NCBI GenBank assembly: GCA_028095005.1
Contig: CM051462.1
Span: 174,601,955 to 174,665,954, forward strand
Reading direction: 5' to 3'
DNA from: Rhynchospora pubera
Lineage: Eukaryota > Streptophyta > Magnoliopsida > Poales > Cyperaceae
Length of the DNA stretch: 64,000 bases
The notes under the pieces are model-generated. The model was not told where the DNA came from and did no database searches. It saw nothing but the letters and a program-made list of their open reading frames with translations. A program made the position numbers and the translations under genes. Positions 47,318 to 60,282 of the stretch are shown here, in pieces (positions within the stretch are counted from its first letter, which is position 1; every line of letters starts with the position of its first letter).

Positions 47318-47457
47318 AATTTTTTTTTTTTTTGAAGAAAGAGGGAGGTCTTTGCCATCCAACTTTTTTTTGAAATTAAAGGTGCATGCGCGGCTTGAAC
47401 ACTTGACCTCATGGAGGTCAGACTAGTGCTCTACCACTAAGCTACTAGGCCACATGC
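47318..47457 (-). mobile_element. tRNA-derived SINE with poly(A) tail, 140 bp
   Basis: Flanked by a perfect 16-bp duplication AATCATCTCTCTTATT (47302–47317, 47458–47473). On the minus strand it starts GCATGTGGCCTAGTAGCTTA, with an A-box-like TAGCTTAGTGGTAGAGC and a B-box-like GTGTTCAAGCC, then ends in an A-rich tail (T run at 47,320–47,333 on the plus strand). It differs from the SINE at 44.1 kb. Confidence 0.88.
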
Positions 47458-48324
47458 AATCATCTCTCTTATTGCCATCGTAGATGGGAAGGCAATACAT
47501 TTATTGTAGTTCTTATTTTCTTTTTCTTTATTGGAATCTCTCAACTCAGTTATGAAATCCTATACAGATCCAAGCTTTAAATTCAGATTAAACGGATCAA
47601 ATCACATCCAGTTGTTGACCCTTTAAGCCAGACGGCTCAATAAATTTCTAAGAAATTGTTACACATACTCGTGATTTACCGTAAGTTTCCATATGAACCT
47701 ATTATGGCTTAACAGAAGTTTTGGTCAAGCCATTGACACTTGGCAAACACAGGTATATACTGGTATATTGTTCATGAGCTGGTACAAATTATGAAGCCTC
47801 CTCGCAACATCTTTTTAGCTACAAGACAACGTCAAGAGTAACCTCCCTTAACACCTACCTTCACCTTTTAACTCATGAATAACTCGTGGCAAAAGGAAAA
47901 TCAAACAAAGCTTTACTAACTGCTACTGGAGCACCACTGTATTAGTAACTGAAGGGCAAAGTAGAAACTATCTATCAAACCTCCACTTAAATAACATGTC
48001 CTCTAGTTATTATTAAATTATCTTATAATGACCTTACAGAAACTAAATCAGAAGGGTTTAAGCAGCATTAATGCTCACATGAAAATTCTAATTTAGGCTT
48101 ACATTTTAAAAAAAAATATATATTATTTGAAGGCAATTTCTATAGTCTAAATTTCTTGGAAAATGTATAGCCAATTAAATCAACATAATGCATACTCAGG
48201 CTAAACGAGGGTATTTTGGTACTTCTATCTCAAAACAATTCCTTAAAGCTAGTGGGTTTCCATCCTGTGCTCCTATACCCTTTTTCACTTTACTCTGAGA
48301 AAAAAAATTTCCTTCGCAGAAATA

Positions 48325-51300
48325 ATGGTGCTCATTTGGAAGCAATTTTGGTTATGTTTGGCATTTGTTTTCTGGTTAAGGTACCTTGTCATGGCAGTGT
48401 CAGCGTATCAAAAGCTAACCTATTCCGAGATGAGCTCATACAATTACTTAATGAAGGTTGCCAATTTCTTATGGAAGCCTAATCAATCGTCTTATCATCC
48501 CATTTGGCCGGTATGAATTAGTGATTAATCAAGTTTTGTTAGCATTTCACCCCTTTCCTAGTAAATGAAAGTTAAATCATACCAATATATTTGAAAAATA
48601 AGTGAAATTTTAATGCAAATAGTTCCTCTTTTTTTTGTCAAAGAAAAACTATTCTATTTTATTTACAAGGACAAATAGGACATAAGAGAAAATTATCTTC
48701 TCTTATTTGATACTAAAGTCTTTTTTATTACAAAATCAATGGTTGCCATGTGAGAAGGAGATGAGATTTGGATGGAAGATTGTCGTTGGTTCTATTATTG
48801 TCTTCTTTGGAGCGGCTTTTGGAAGCGTGGGTGGGGTCGGCGGTGGCGGAATCTATGTGCCTTTGCTAACTTTGATTATAGGCTTTGATCCCAAGTCTTC
48901 TACAGCCATATCAAAGTGTATGATGTTTTTCAATAATTCCAATTATTAAAAAAAAAACATCTAGTTCTTTTGACAAAGAAAGGAATTGCACCAGATTAGA
49001 CTATATTACAAGTTTGTATAAATGAATTTGGAAATGAATAAAAGTACTACTTTACAATTCAGGTTGTACTTGTCAGGTAATGCCAGCCAAACTTGAACGT
49101 GTTTGTAGAAAATAAGTTTGTAAATTTTTAAAAATTCAATTGAAGGTATGATAATGGGTGCGGCAGCCTCTACAGTGTATTACAATATCAGGCTGAGGCA
49201 TCCAACTCTCAGCATGCCAATTATAGACTATGACTTAGCATTGCTTTTTCAACCAATGCTGATGCTTGGTATCAGCATTGGTGTTGCTTTCAATGTACTC
49301 TTCGCTGATTGGATGGTGACTATTCTTCTTCTCATCATTTTCTTAGGTATATTTTGAAGGAAAATTTCCTTCCTCTCTTTTAAAAAAAATTCTGTAATAT
49401 ATGTAATTAAACTCTATCACCCTTATCTAGGTAATTTCAGGGGGAAAAAATAATACATGACAGTACAGCACCCCACCAGTATAAGTTCTACAAATGGAAT
49501 CCAGCAGAAATTGTAATAGTTTGAGTATGATGAAAAATCTGATTTATTGATATGGTTTGATTTGTGTAGTAACTTCAACCAAGGCATTCTTCAGGGGTGT
49601 TGCTGCATGGAAGAAGGAAACTCTATTTAAGAAGGTGCTCTCTGTTTGCATCTCTAGATATGTGGAACATGTGATATTTTTCCTTTTGGGTTTATAATTT
49701 TAGCTATAATTTTCACTTGTTCTAATGTGTTCTTTTTGCATCCATAACTCAAGGAGGCAGCCAGGATATTGGCGCAGACTGGTAAGAAAACAAAATTCTA
49801 TGATGTTTATACAAAGTGGTGAGGCACTGATTTTTCTTTTAATATATGGCATTATGACTACATTTTAAGTTTATATTGGCACAGTAAATGAAGAAGCAGA
49901 AGGGTACATTCCTCTCTCATCTGGCCCTACAAACTCTCGACGGGAACAGGTGAGATTTTGCATCACGAGAATTCTAATTATATGCAAATTGAAAATTCAA
50001 TTGTAATTTTAGCACAACCTTTCTTCTGATATTTGTTATTTATTGATCAAAGCACTCAATTAAATGAAGATAACAATCTAAACTAAAATAAAGAAAAATA
50101 ACTAATAAATGGATAATAGTTTCATGGATGATGTTGGTATCACAATGGGCATTTAACCTCTAATTCTTCTTCATATGAATCAACTCTAACTTGAGAATAA
50201 AAATGAATGATTCAAACTACATAATTTGATACAAATTTTAGGTATCAATCTTTGAAAATATCTGCTGGAGTGAACTGGGTCTTCTTCTTCTGGTATGGGG
50301 CACATTTCTTGCATTGCAAATTACCAAGGTGAACTTGACAGAAGCTTCTTTCAGTTTCTTGTTAAATACTTTGGAGGCAAGGCTCTATTTCTAAATAGTT
50401 TCCTCTTTTGCAGAATTATACATCGAATTGTTCGATATCATATTGGGTACTAAATTCGCTTCAGGTACTTGTCTGTTACACAAAATAGTATATAGACAAG
50501 CCTAGTATTTAACAGCATATTTTCTCAATTTTTTTTCACTCCACTAGCATTACAAATTTTTTCGTGGGAAAAAGAATATCCAACAGAATATTCCTAACAT
50601 AGCAAGTAATTCAAAGATTCCAGTTGCTGTTGCTGTTACAATGCATGAAGCCGTCAACTTGTACAAAGGAGAGAAGAAGATTCAATCAAAGGGAGATGAA
50701 GGTACAAACTGGAGAGCTTTCCAGTTGATTTTATACTGTCTGATTGGTATATTAGCTGGTATAGTAGGAGGCCTCCTGGGCCTTGGCGGAGGATTTATTT
50801 TAGGGCCTCTTTTCTTGGAATTAGGTGTTCCTCCGCAGGTTAGTGCTTAGTACATAATTTGTTCATAACTACAGGTTCAGTTGGTACCCACATGCATAAG
50901 ATTTGGTGTATTTCATATTATCTTATTATAGGTATCAAGTGCCACTGCCACATTTATTATGACATTTTCTGCATCCATGTATGTAATTGAATATTACCTT
51001 TTGAAGCGATTTCCAGTACCTTATGGTAAGGATAACCACTGTTTGTTTTCTTATTAGTCTCATTTATTTTTGTTATTTCATTGTTTTTTGTTTATGCCAG
51101 TTCAAAAATAACGTTCTTATTAATGTTTCTTTCTATTTGTATTTATTGTAGCGTTATACTTCTCTGTAGTGGCAATCATCTCAGCTCTAATTGGGCAAAA
51201 AGCAGTGGGGAAGTTAATTAAGATACTTGGAAGGGCTTCTCTGATTATATTTATCCTAGCTTTCACGATCTTTTTTAGCGCAGTTTCTTTGGGTATGGGT

Positions 51301-51457
51301 CATGAACCCGGAGTATTGAATATTTCTGAAAACATTACAATCTATGAAATCTAATTTTTTGCATGATTTGACAGGAGGAACTGGAATTTTCAACATGATC
51401 GGGAAAATGGAACGTCATGAGTACATGGGGTTTGAGAACCTTTGCAAGCAACACTAG
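48325..51457 (+). CDS. TauE/SafE-family membrane transporter (about 483 aa, 12 exons)
   Basis: Exons: 48325–48510, 48758–48917, 49146–49346, 49570–49634, 49754–49781, 49885–49949, 50242–50328, 50414–50464, 50548–50838, 50932–51025, 51152–51292 and 51375–51457; the phases join to 484 codons. The two family repeats are clear: GSVGGVGGGGIYVPLL with DPKSSTAISKCM in the first half, and GGLLGLGGGFILGPL with PPQVSSATATF in the second. About nine to ten membrane segments are expected. Bacterial relatives export sulfite or organosulfonates; plant substrates are not settled. Exon 2 could begin one codon earlier (48755). The upstream in-frame M at 48325 gives a short hydrophobic N-terminus, perhaps a signal anchor. 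Confidence 0.9.
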
Positions 51458-52092
51458 AATTCAAGAAATTAGTTGTTGTCTATTGAGTTCATTAAAATCT
51501 TGGCTTTCTGTAACCTGGATTCCTAATAATTTTGTGAGCCTCCGGAATGAACTTATAATGGTATTATCAGTTAAGAATAATAAACAAGACCGTTCTTATG
51601 GCCATAATTAAGATGCTTTGTGTTACTAAATTGTATGATTAAGCCAAGTCAGTCCAATGGACCAGTGAGAGACAGATTTAATCTCGCACTGAGAAAAAAA
51701 AAATGGTGCTCCCTCATAAACATTTGCATAAATTTTGCATAAGAAACCACATTTTATTTGAAATTTCTAAATAAAGTTTTATAACGTGTATTTGATTAAA
51801 TGCTTTGTAATGTTTATAAGCACACACTTGTTTGCTTTCTGATGGCAGCTGTCATTATCATGTCTCTTAACAAAAGAAAAAACAAAAGGTACCCTTCATA
51901 AGCATCGACTTAAGAAACTACATCATTATGAAAAAGATACATCAGCACCAGTCTCATATATATACCACTACAAAGCCATTTAGTCCTCCATTGCCTGAAA
52001 ACTTATTGCTTATGAAATAGATAGCCATAATTACACACAAACTGTCCTATACAGTAGATACCTTCTAAAGTTCTAGAGGCAAAAAACACTGC
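51458..52092. other. Convergent spacer
   Basis: 3' flanks of the transporter (+) and the CC-like gene (-). Nothing else recognised. Confidence 0.6.
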
Positions 52093-54183
52093 TCAATCAT
52101 AACTACATGAACTGCGAGATAATTTGATAGGTTTTGACTTGCGTGAATCCACGGTAATTGAACATGAGACATGCTGCTTGTGAGATACTTTCACCAGCTT
52201 TCCTATAACATAACCTCGAGATCTAAGCTCAAAATCGAGAGTCAGTGGTACCACACTGTCAGTGCTTGAGAGAAAAAGGCTAGCACCAGCCCCATAAAGG
52301 GGAACCTTCTCTCCATGTAGGACTAGCGAGAACATTCTGTGGCTTTTTCTTGGCTGGTAGTACCTTTTTAACTGAAATTACAAAGACAGAGAGAAAAAAA
52401 AAGTTGAATTCTGTCTAAATTTTAGAAGCATACACTGCTGTGCAGATATTGTTAGGATACTGTACCAGTACGTTCAGGTGATACCTGTACTTGACCACAA
52501 CCATCTGGTATTAATGTACACGAACTGCATGAAAAATGTCAAGAACTTAATTCTTCCAATTTTTGTTTTATATTTTATTTTTTAAAAGATTAACATTTGA
52601 AGTTCGTACTTTTATTGGTTGGTTAAATACAGAGAAGCTTTTTGTGCAACCATATTGTCTCATTTGCAACATGATTCTAAATTAACTGTTTGCTCATTGA
52701 AACAATGCATTCAAATTATTTCAAAGAGAATAAGACATATATAATTTCTCAATAATGAAAATATAAAATAAATAAAGGATGCAGTGAAATACAGAATAGC
52801 AAGTTACTAACTAATAAGTTTAACAAGGAGAAATACCTCTCCAGATGCAATTGTGATCTCAGAAAATATCATTTGAACGGGGTCAGCAGAAGCATGTATG
52901 CCAAACATGCTAGCATGGTTGTACACAACCAGTTTCAATGTGCAATTCATTGTCACCAATTTAGTTGGTACGCCAGTAGTGTCTGTGCCTTCTCCTGCAT
53001 AGAAATTATTCACCACCAGGGTCTGATACAAAAAAATAAAAATAAAATGATACATCCAAAGTTAGAGATCCATAAAGAAAAGGTATAATTCATATATTAT
53101 ACATCCCACAATAGTAAGGGCAAAACTGGAATGAAGTCAACTAAGCATAGTTGTGATGTTATCCAACTGACTGGTAAAGTACATCTAGGACTTTCCAAAA
53201 TAGAAACAAAAGGTAGGGAAAAATGTCTTAGTAAAGTTAAGCAACATTGCATATTTACCTTGAGAAAGATTAAGGATTTAAGTATACCTTTATTACCACC
53301 TCAGGTTTGTAAGGCCGAGCCGCACCCCATATGATGAGACAAAACACAGTGAAAAGAAACACAAATGCAAGGAACCCCAAAATTATTTGGCATCTGCGAG
53401 TAAGTCCTTTGTCTTCATCTAAATCATCATAAGACCCCTCCTCTTGTATCACATTGCACTCCGGCCACCCTTTCTCATTCACCCTTTTGTTCCTATGACC
53501 TTTTCGGCTTGACGATGACCTAATAAGAGAGCCTCTCAGTTAGTGTCACATTGCATAATTTTTCTTGCATATGTCAGTTCATATCAGTAACACTACCAGT
53601 ATTTACATGAAATACCAATTGTGGGTTTTAACTTTTAACTTTCAATCATCATCTTATCCAGGCCCAACAAATAAATAGAACAGAAAAACCAGTTCAAAGC
53701 TTTAGCCAAAATAGTGGTATATATGTGTCCATAACCAAGCTATATGCGCAAGGGTCAGCACCAGACCTGATGATAAGAGATTTGGTACCCACAAGGCCAC
53801 AATTCCTATACTTGACACACAAGTTTAAAATTGTCACATTTAACAAAGTTTCTATAGGGGAAATAATTTTCCTTTTATCTTTTGATACTAACCTGCATGC
53901 GCTCAATTTGAGCTCAATAATTTATTTTATCTTACCTTAAATTACCCGAAAAGCGGCTGGCTGATGAGGTTCGGGAATGGTGGGTCCCGCCTTCATAAGA
54001 AGGGTGAGATGGTGAATCCATAGGGCTGTTGTAGACAGGTGTCGGCTGCATGTTCGACGACTTATCACCGTCATGCGAATCCCGGGATGGGCTTTGCACA
54101 TAGTACATAGCGCGCTTTGGAGAGCGCGGTGGGGATGATGTGGCAAGGCTAGTGACATCAGACTCTGATTTATTGTGCTTCAT
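52093..54183 (-). CDS. Companion of Cellulose synthase-like LEA-2 protein (314 aa, 4 exons)
   Basis: Minus-strand exons: 54183–53936, 53519–53288, 53022–52837 and 52371–52093, joining to 315 codons. The cytosolic N-terminus has the family signature SLATSSPPRSPKRA followed by YYVQSPSRDSHDGDK, then basic SSSRKGHRNKR. One membrane span follows (about residues 120–145, LGFLAFVFLFTVFCLIIWGA), then an extracellular LEA-2 domain (KLVTMNCTLKLVVYN, KVPLYGAGASLF, RSRGYVIGKLV). It matches Arabidopsis CC1/CC2 (At1g45688/At5g42860) as I remember them. Those proteins bind microtubules through the N-terminus and travel with the cellulose synthase complex, supporting cellulose synthesis under salt stress. 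The proline-rich insert of CC1 in the LEA-2 domain is missing here. Confidence 0.9.
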
Positions 54184-56801
54184 ATTGCCTTTGTCAGAAT
54201 TTGAGTATGTTTTAGCCTGGAGGGAATCAATAACCTGTATAAGAACAAAAGAGCTTCAGTAAGAATAGAGGGAGAAATTATTAACTAAAATACTTCAGAA
54301 AAAAAAATAAATAAAAAAAATTGTGTAACTAAGCTATTTAAGGTACAACCTCAAGAACATTTTGGAAAGGATTTTGCCTAATTGAGGAAGAATGCCACAG
54401 ATTGCTGCTACTTTAAGTGCAATAAATCCAAAATAATCAACAAACGTCAATTTGAGAATAAAATTGGTACCCGATTGTTGTCACTACAAGGTGGCTGGAA
54501 AATCAGAGTGAAATTCTTTCTATTTTTTTAACATAGTCAATATAAAACTTATCAAGAGAGTAATTGCACAACCTTGCAGCATTAACAATCTTCTTTTCTC
54601 CTTTTGTTGTGTGCGTGAGAGAGAGAGAGAACCTTGAAGAAGGAAGTCAAGAAAGAGCTGTGCTGCACTTAGAGCAGTGTTACAGGGTAGCTCACTAAGC
54701 TACACACAGACAATAAAGCCGGCTATAAAACATGGGGCTGATAACACACCCTGAATTCATCCCTAAATACCTCTATAAATATTTACACATCTTAAAATAA
54801 AGTACTAAATAAATGTCTGTTGTGAGTGATGATACATGCTTATTTATTATTCTAAATTTTTAATGAACATTTGGCTATTATATTTTTATATCCTTACATA
54901 TTTAAGTAAAAATACAACTGTTGATAGTTTTCTACATATTTGACAATATCAAAATATATTTTAACAACTTTAAGTAGCTATCTTGATCTTCTCAATATAT
55001 ATTTCCGAACCATTCAAAATGCAAACTCAAATATTATATCATGAACATAATATAATAATATATAATATTTTTGTAAAGTTGATAAAAATAAATTTGAAAA
55101 TATTTAATAATCTATTAAAATTTAGCAAAGTATAACATTCCAAACATAATAATTGGAAGAGACGTTATGAATACAATCTTCTCCATTTATAAATCTAAGT
55201 AGATATCCTTTTGTAATCTTGACCGTCCGGTGAGGATCCCTGAGAAATCATGTTTCGAGAAATGGGCTTGGCGATGAGGGAAGAAAATTGTGTGGGGGAC
55301 CAAACAAGAATGAGGAGTGAGTGACAGATCATTTTGGCGAGTACGGTCTTTAATGGGTAGATTTACTGTAGGACCCACTGTTTTTTATTTTTTACTTTGA
55401 CATTATATTTTCGGAATACAATGAATCCACATATAACATTTAAAGTCCACTTGTGTGCATTAGATTTGTTATTGTCGTCTCGTCTAATGCTGCACGGATA
55501 TGAATTTCACACTATTCAAATCTCTCCTTGGTTGTCACAGTATTTTACTATTTACTCGAATCGCTCAATTTTTGTTTTTACGCTAAACCACTGTAATATT
55601 TTATTCAAAAATTTCATGGCCAGCCACGTAGGGCTAAAGGCCGTCCGTCCAGTTATTCGACCGTACATAGTAAATATTTCTTTTTTTGTGACCTTTTCAG
55701 CAGGAATTTTTTAATTCATTCATCTATTAAATAAAGACTAAAGAGGCAAAAAAAAATTATTTCGTACTTATTAATTTATAAATTAATTGATTAATATTGA
55801 ATAATGGATGTCAATGCATGATATAAAAATTCACGAAGGTAATTAATTTCTTTTGAATTGCTTCATGCCAATGCATGATATAATAGCACAAACAAAATAC
55901 CATACTTTAACTTTGCTATACAAATGTAAAAGATATAGATATTAATACATAATTATTTTTTTGCTTTACTTTGAGCATAAAACTCAAAGAAAATTATTAC
56001 AACAAAACATAATAGTGAGTGAGTAACGTGAGAAACAAAATGCATCAAGTCTCTCCTTCATTAAATGTTGGATTGATAGTGGAGATATCAGAGATGGGCA
56101 CCAACCCACTGTCTGGATTTTGGCCTTCTCTAATCTGTGGTAGCTGAAAAAGTTGGTCACCATTATTCCATTATTACATTCTCAGCTCTTGGTCTTCTCA
56201 ATTTTGTAAGTCTTTGCAAATTAAAAATAAAAAATGGAAGGAAATTTGAAGTCTTTGGTCGTAAATTGTCGGCAGAGCATATTCTCTTCACTTCACTGCT
56301 TGAGTGCTTGTTGTCTTCCTTAAGTGCTCTCTCCACATCTTTTATGTAGCAAATTATTCAAATTCCCCATTTGCATGTACTTGTAGGACCTCATGGTTCT
56401 CCTTTAGGATAATTGCATAATTGGCAATTACAACTATTAAATCACATGGTCCTAGTTCTTCCCAACACTACGCAATTAATAATTTTATATATTCAACTTG
56501 TCCAAATTGACCTGAATAGGGACTAGTCAATTTATTACAATTTTAAGTTGGCTTTAAATGATTCTGATTCCAGGCAGAATGACAAAGAACGAAGTTAAAT
56601 TTATTAAGGGATAATATCGCAAACCAAAATTCTTATTCCCAAGTTACATTGTAGGATTTTATTACTTCAAAAAACCGTATTGTATCTTTTGAAGACACAA
56701 ATATTCATTGTTAGATTATAATAATATAAATATAGTTACTGGCTTCGGGGTTGTAACTTGTACACGAATTTAAAAATTTCATATAAATAAACATTAATAA
56801 T

Positions 56802-56879
56802 ACTGTTTCAGTGTTTCCTATTTCTAAACGGAAATTGATTACTGTTTCAGTGTTTTCTATTTCTAAACGGAAATTGATT
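56802..56879 (+). repeat. 39-bp tandem duplication
   Basis: Two units (56802–56840, 56841–56879) of ACTGTTTCAGTGTTT(C/T)CT followed by ATTTCTAAACGGAAATTGATT, with one difference. The second copy runs into the left edge of the palindromic MITE copy B. Confidence 0.9.
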
Positions 56880-57166
56880 ACTGCCATCTGCAGTTTTGCC
56901 ATCCCTGCCATCGCTAAATATAAAGTGAACATATTCATCAAACAAAATGAACATATAGATGGTCTAAGTGAACATATACAAATAAATAAATTCAATGAAA
57001 ATAAGTTGAATATGCATGTAAACTTCTGAACAAGTGATGACAACACTTATTTGTTTGTAAGTGTTCACTTAGATCATCTATATGTTCACCTTAAGTACTG
57101 TATATGTTCACTTTATATTTAGCGAAGGCTGGGATGATATATTTGCTCATGGCACTTATAATTCAT
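56868..57166. mobile_element. Palindromic MITE family, copy B
   Basis: The halves are reverse complements: GCCATCGCTAAATATAAAGT then GAACATAT on the left, and ATATGTTCACTTTATATTTA then GCGAAGGC on the right, with similarity out to about 45 bp beyond. The centre contains ACAAGTGATGACAACACTTA. Copy C at the window end is the same unit inverted. Exact ends and the target duplication are not certain. Confidence 0.72.
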
Positions 57167-57453
57167 GTTTCTAAACATATTTTTATAGTAAGGAGATATC
57201 GCAACACAGTTCCTTCTAATAAGAAGGTTAAAATAAAATTGGAATAAAACATTACATTTTTATGCATAGTTGTTATTATTGGTGGTATTGCATAACATGG
57301 AAACTGGGTCGTCGTAATAATCAGATATTTGTATCTTCAGCGCTGCAAACCGTACATCACAAATCAGACGGTCGACCACTTATGCACAGCAAACTCTTAA
57401 TAATTCGACATCGTGCGTGCAACATGCGGTGCGCGGAATGATTTCTCCGCTTG

Positions 57454-57500
57454 GCGCGACAAATTGCTCCCCTTATCACGCGCGAGGCACGTGTGGCGCC
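57454..57500 (+). promoter_or_regulatory. GC-rich G-box region before the CCDC25-like gene
   Basis: CACGTG lies in a GC-rich patch about 245 bp before the ATG, in an otherwise AT-rich spacer. G-boxes bind bZIP/bHLH factors; function here is inferred. Confidence 0.4.
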
Positions 57501-57736
57501 TCCTCCCTTGTACGCAACCACGAAACCCGCTTTGAAGACTTGGAGGCGCAAAGCTATTCTCTTCTGTTATATTTCTCTTTTATAAATTTATTATATTACC
57601 ACCTGACGCTTTCCCCAAAACCCTAGCTTCCCAATTCCAATTGCAATCGCGCAATTCGACGGATCCACGCCTCTCCAAACTCAATTCGCCATCAAATATC
57701 GCCGATTTTGAACTCAATTTTTGTTGGCAAGAGAAG

Positions 57737-59361
57737 ATGGTGTTCTACTTCAAGGCTAGGCCCGATGTCGGAGATTACACCATTTTCATGGGTCTTGATA
57801 AGTATGAGAACGAGGAGCTGATTAAATACGGATTTCCTGAAGATATTTGGTAAGATTAAGCTTGGCTTGTTTAATTTCTTTCTCCTTTCATTCAATAGTA
57901 TGTGGATTGTTTGTCTGGACGTTGTGAAATTTGACTTGCCAGGGATTATGCAAAAGATTTTCAGAATTTGTTGGAAATATTGAGTCCAAATTTGAAGTTG
58001 AATGATCTAATTATACAGAGGGTATCTTAATGTATGGAAATTTACAAGATATATCTTCTGTACCAGAATATCAAGTAATTTGGTGGTTTGTGTTCAGGCA
58101 AGTATACAGGATCATGCGCTGTACCAGAATGTCTGTATGGTGTAAATAGTACCTTGGATTGTAATAGTCCATTATCAAGTAACTTCAATTTTGTAAAATT
58201 ACAGGTTTCATGTTGATAAGATGTCATCAGCACACGTTTATGTGAGATTGAACAAAGGCCAGACAATGGATGACATGAGCGAGGGTTTGCTTGAAGATTG
58301 TGTTCAGCTTGTTAAAGCTAATTCTATTCAAGGTGGATAATTTCTTTTATCTTCTATTCAAGGTGCCAGACAAAGGCCATTTTCAATCTTTCAAGTACAA
58401 AAGTTGATGTTTCATTTGCTTTGGAAAAAGATGAACTATTATTGAGAGAGAACTACAGGAGTTCTTTCTTTTGAACTTCATAGTGTGTGGAGTTAAGATA
58501 GTACATAATCTCAACCTTTTCTGGTTTTCTTTTTCAGGAAATAAGGTGAACAATGTTGATGTTGTTTACACACCTTGGTTTAATTTGAAGAAGACTCCTT
58601 CCATGGAAGTTGGTCAAGTTGGCTTTCACAACCCTAAGATGGTCTCTCTCTCTCTCTCTCTAGTAGTTATGTGTACATTTTGTACCATCTTGAAGCATTA
58701 AGGGTTGCTTCTTTTGTTTTGACTATTATGCAAAAAGATTTCAATAACATGTCAATAGTTGTTCATGAGGGTCTGAGAGATTATTTTATTGGATCAGGTT
58801 GATAACAGCCCACTTGATAGTTTATTTTACAGGCTAATAAATTAGATGTACATAATTGTTATATATTTTTCAGGTGCGCACTGTCAGGGTAGAGAAAAGG
58901 ATAAATGAGATTGTGAACAGATTGAACAAAACAAAGGTCGAGAGGAAGCCTGATTTAAAAGGTAAAATATATTTAAGTTGCATTACAACATCTCAGTATT
59001 CTTTCAGTTGATTCTAAATTTGGTAATTCAATATCATGTAGCTGAGAGAGAAGCTGTAAATGCGGCTGAGCGAGCTGAGAGAAAGCTTCAGTTGCGAGAT
59101 AAGGTTGGTCTTTTCAATTTTCACCTTGCAGTAATAATGTTTTCTTATATGTGGTTTTTTTTACTAGAGCATTAAAATTTAATCTGTCCTCTATGCAATT
59201 GGATGCAGAAAAGGAGGGAAGAAATGGAGAGGCTAGAGAAGGAGAAGCAGGCTGAGATCAGGAGCTACAAGGGACTCATGGTGGCTGAGAAAATGACCTC
59301 TAACAAACAGATCGCAACCGGAAGTAAGTCGCTTCAGGAACTGGAGGAAGACTTCATGTAA
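57737..59361 (+). CDS. CCDC25 / NFACT-R_1 domain protein (215 aa, 6 exons)
   Basis: Exons: 57737–57849, 58205–58332, 58538–58641, 58874–58961, 59042–59103 and 59209–59361, joining to 216 codons. Residues 1–115 form the NFACT-R_1 (DUF814-like) domain: MVFYFKARPDVGDYTIFMG, WFHVDKMSSAHVYVRL, DVVYTPWFNLKKT. A highly charged coiled-coil follows (AERAERKLQLRDKKRREEM). Length and layout match the eukaryotic CCDC25 family. NFACT-R domains are RNA- or tRNA-related in ribosome quality-control proteins; the plant role of CCDC25 is unknown. The third donor is GTCTCTCT within a CT microsatellite, an unusual context. Confidence 0.9.
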
Positions 59362-60282
59362 AAGCAATTGCTGAAAGTAAAAAAAAGAAGAGAAAAGTTT
59401 TGTTCTGATAATGCACTCTGGCAAGCAAAAAAATTTGCAGCACCTTTCCATTCTGAACAAATTAATCTTGGTGTGAAACAATTAGCACGTTGGAGTGTGT
59501 TCCTGTTACCCATCAAAATAAGATGTTATAAGTCTTATTCTGATTATTATTGATTTGTTCTTACTGATGTTACGATTGATTAATGCTCCTACATGAGTGC
59601 AGCTTAATGAAAGGTCACTAATTAGTGTTTCAGCAGAATATATTGACATAAAAGATTGCGCAAGTTTTCTTGTTTGATTCCAGGGTTGGCATCTGTTTGT
59701 CTGATACCCACCAGACCATTGTACAAACGGTCCAATTTATTAGGTTAAATCAATGGGCCTGATTGGTACGGATTGGTAAGTGTAAGTCCATAGTCAGACA
59801 TTTTTACCCTTAGTTTCAGATGCTTTCTTTCCTTGTTATGTTGTTGTGTTACGATCTTGTTTTCACTTTTCAAGCAAATATTATATTAAGGAGATCTTTA
59901 ATTAAGCCAGACCCAAAACAGTAACGGATACGACCTTTACATTATCAGTATAAACTATAAAGGCATTGCGTCGTCAATATATAAATATACTATTTAATTT
60001 CGATCGACGTGCTACAGTGCTTTTGGTTTACTGATACTGGCTTGGGTGGTTAGGTAGGCGTCAAATAGTCACTAATTGTTGAATTGCTTAAATAGCCTTA
60101 TAGCTGAAATTGGGCGGAATAAAACGAGAGAACAAAAACATCTCATTTTATTGCGCTGAAATGTCAATGCATAATGTTCTATAAATCACCTGTACACCAA
60201 CTTGACATTAAAACCCGACCACTCCCTAACAGAAATTCATGAACACTGTTCCATAAGCAGCATCTTTCATTTTAATTATCAA
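59362..60282. other. Convergent spacer
   Basis: 3' flanks of the CCDC25-like gene (+) and the reductase (-). I see no gene or element ends. Confidence 0.6.

Larger units (their letters stand above)
45934..48324. other. Intergenic with a SINE and a poly-C run
   Basis: No protein gene supported. The only clear features are the poly-C run (46,929–46,954) and the SINE (47,318–47,457); the rest is AT-rich. Confidence 0.6.
54184..57736. other. Intergenic between divergent CC-like and CCDC25-like genes
   Basis: Contains the CC-like leader (a CCTGTATAAG donor-like site just upstream), AT-rich DNA, a GAGAGAGAGAGAGA run near 54,618, a 39-bp tandem duplication, a palindromic MITE and, at 57,410–57,500, a GC-rich stretch (CGCGCGAGGCACGTGTGGCG) containing a G-box CACGTG, probably the promoter of the CCDC25-like gene. 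No gene otherwise. Confidence 0.55.

Noticed and set aside
47395..47457. tRNA gene on the minus strand
   Set aside because: Same reasons: target duplication, poly(A) tail and no closing acceptor stem.
55187..55714. Short open frames in the 54–57-kb spacer
   Set aside because: Low complexity, no conserved motif and no supporting splice sites.
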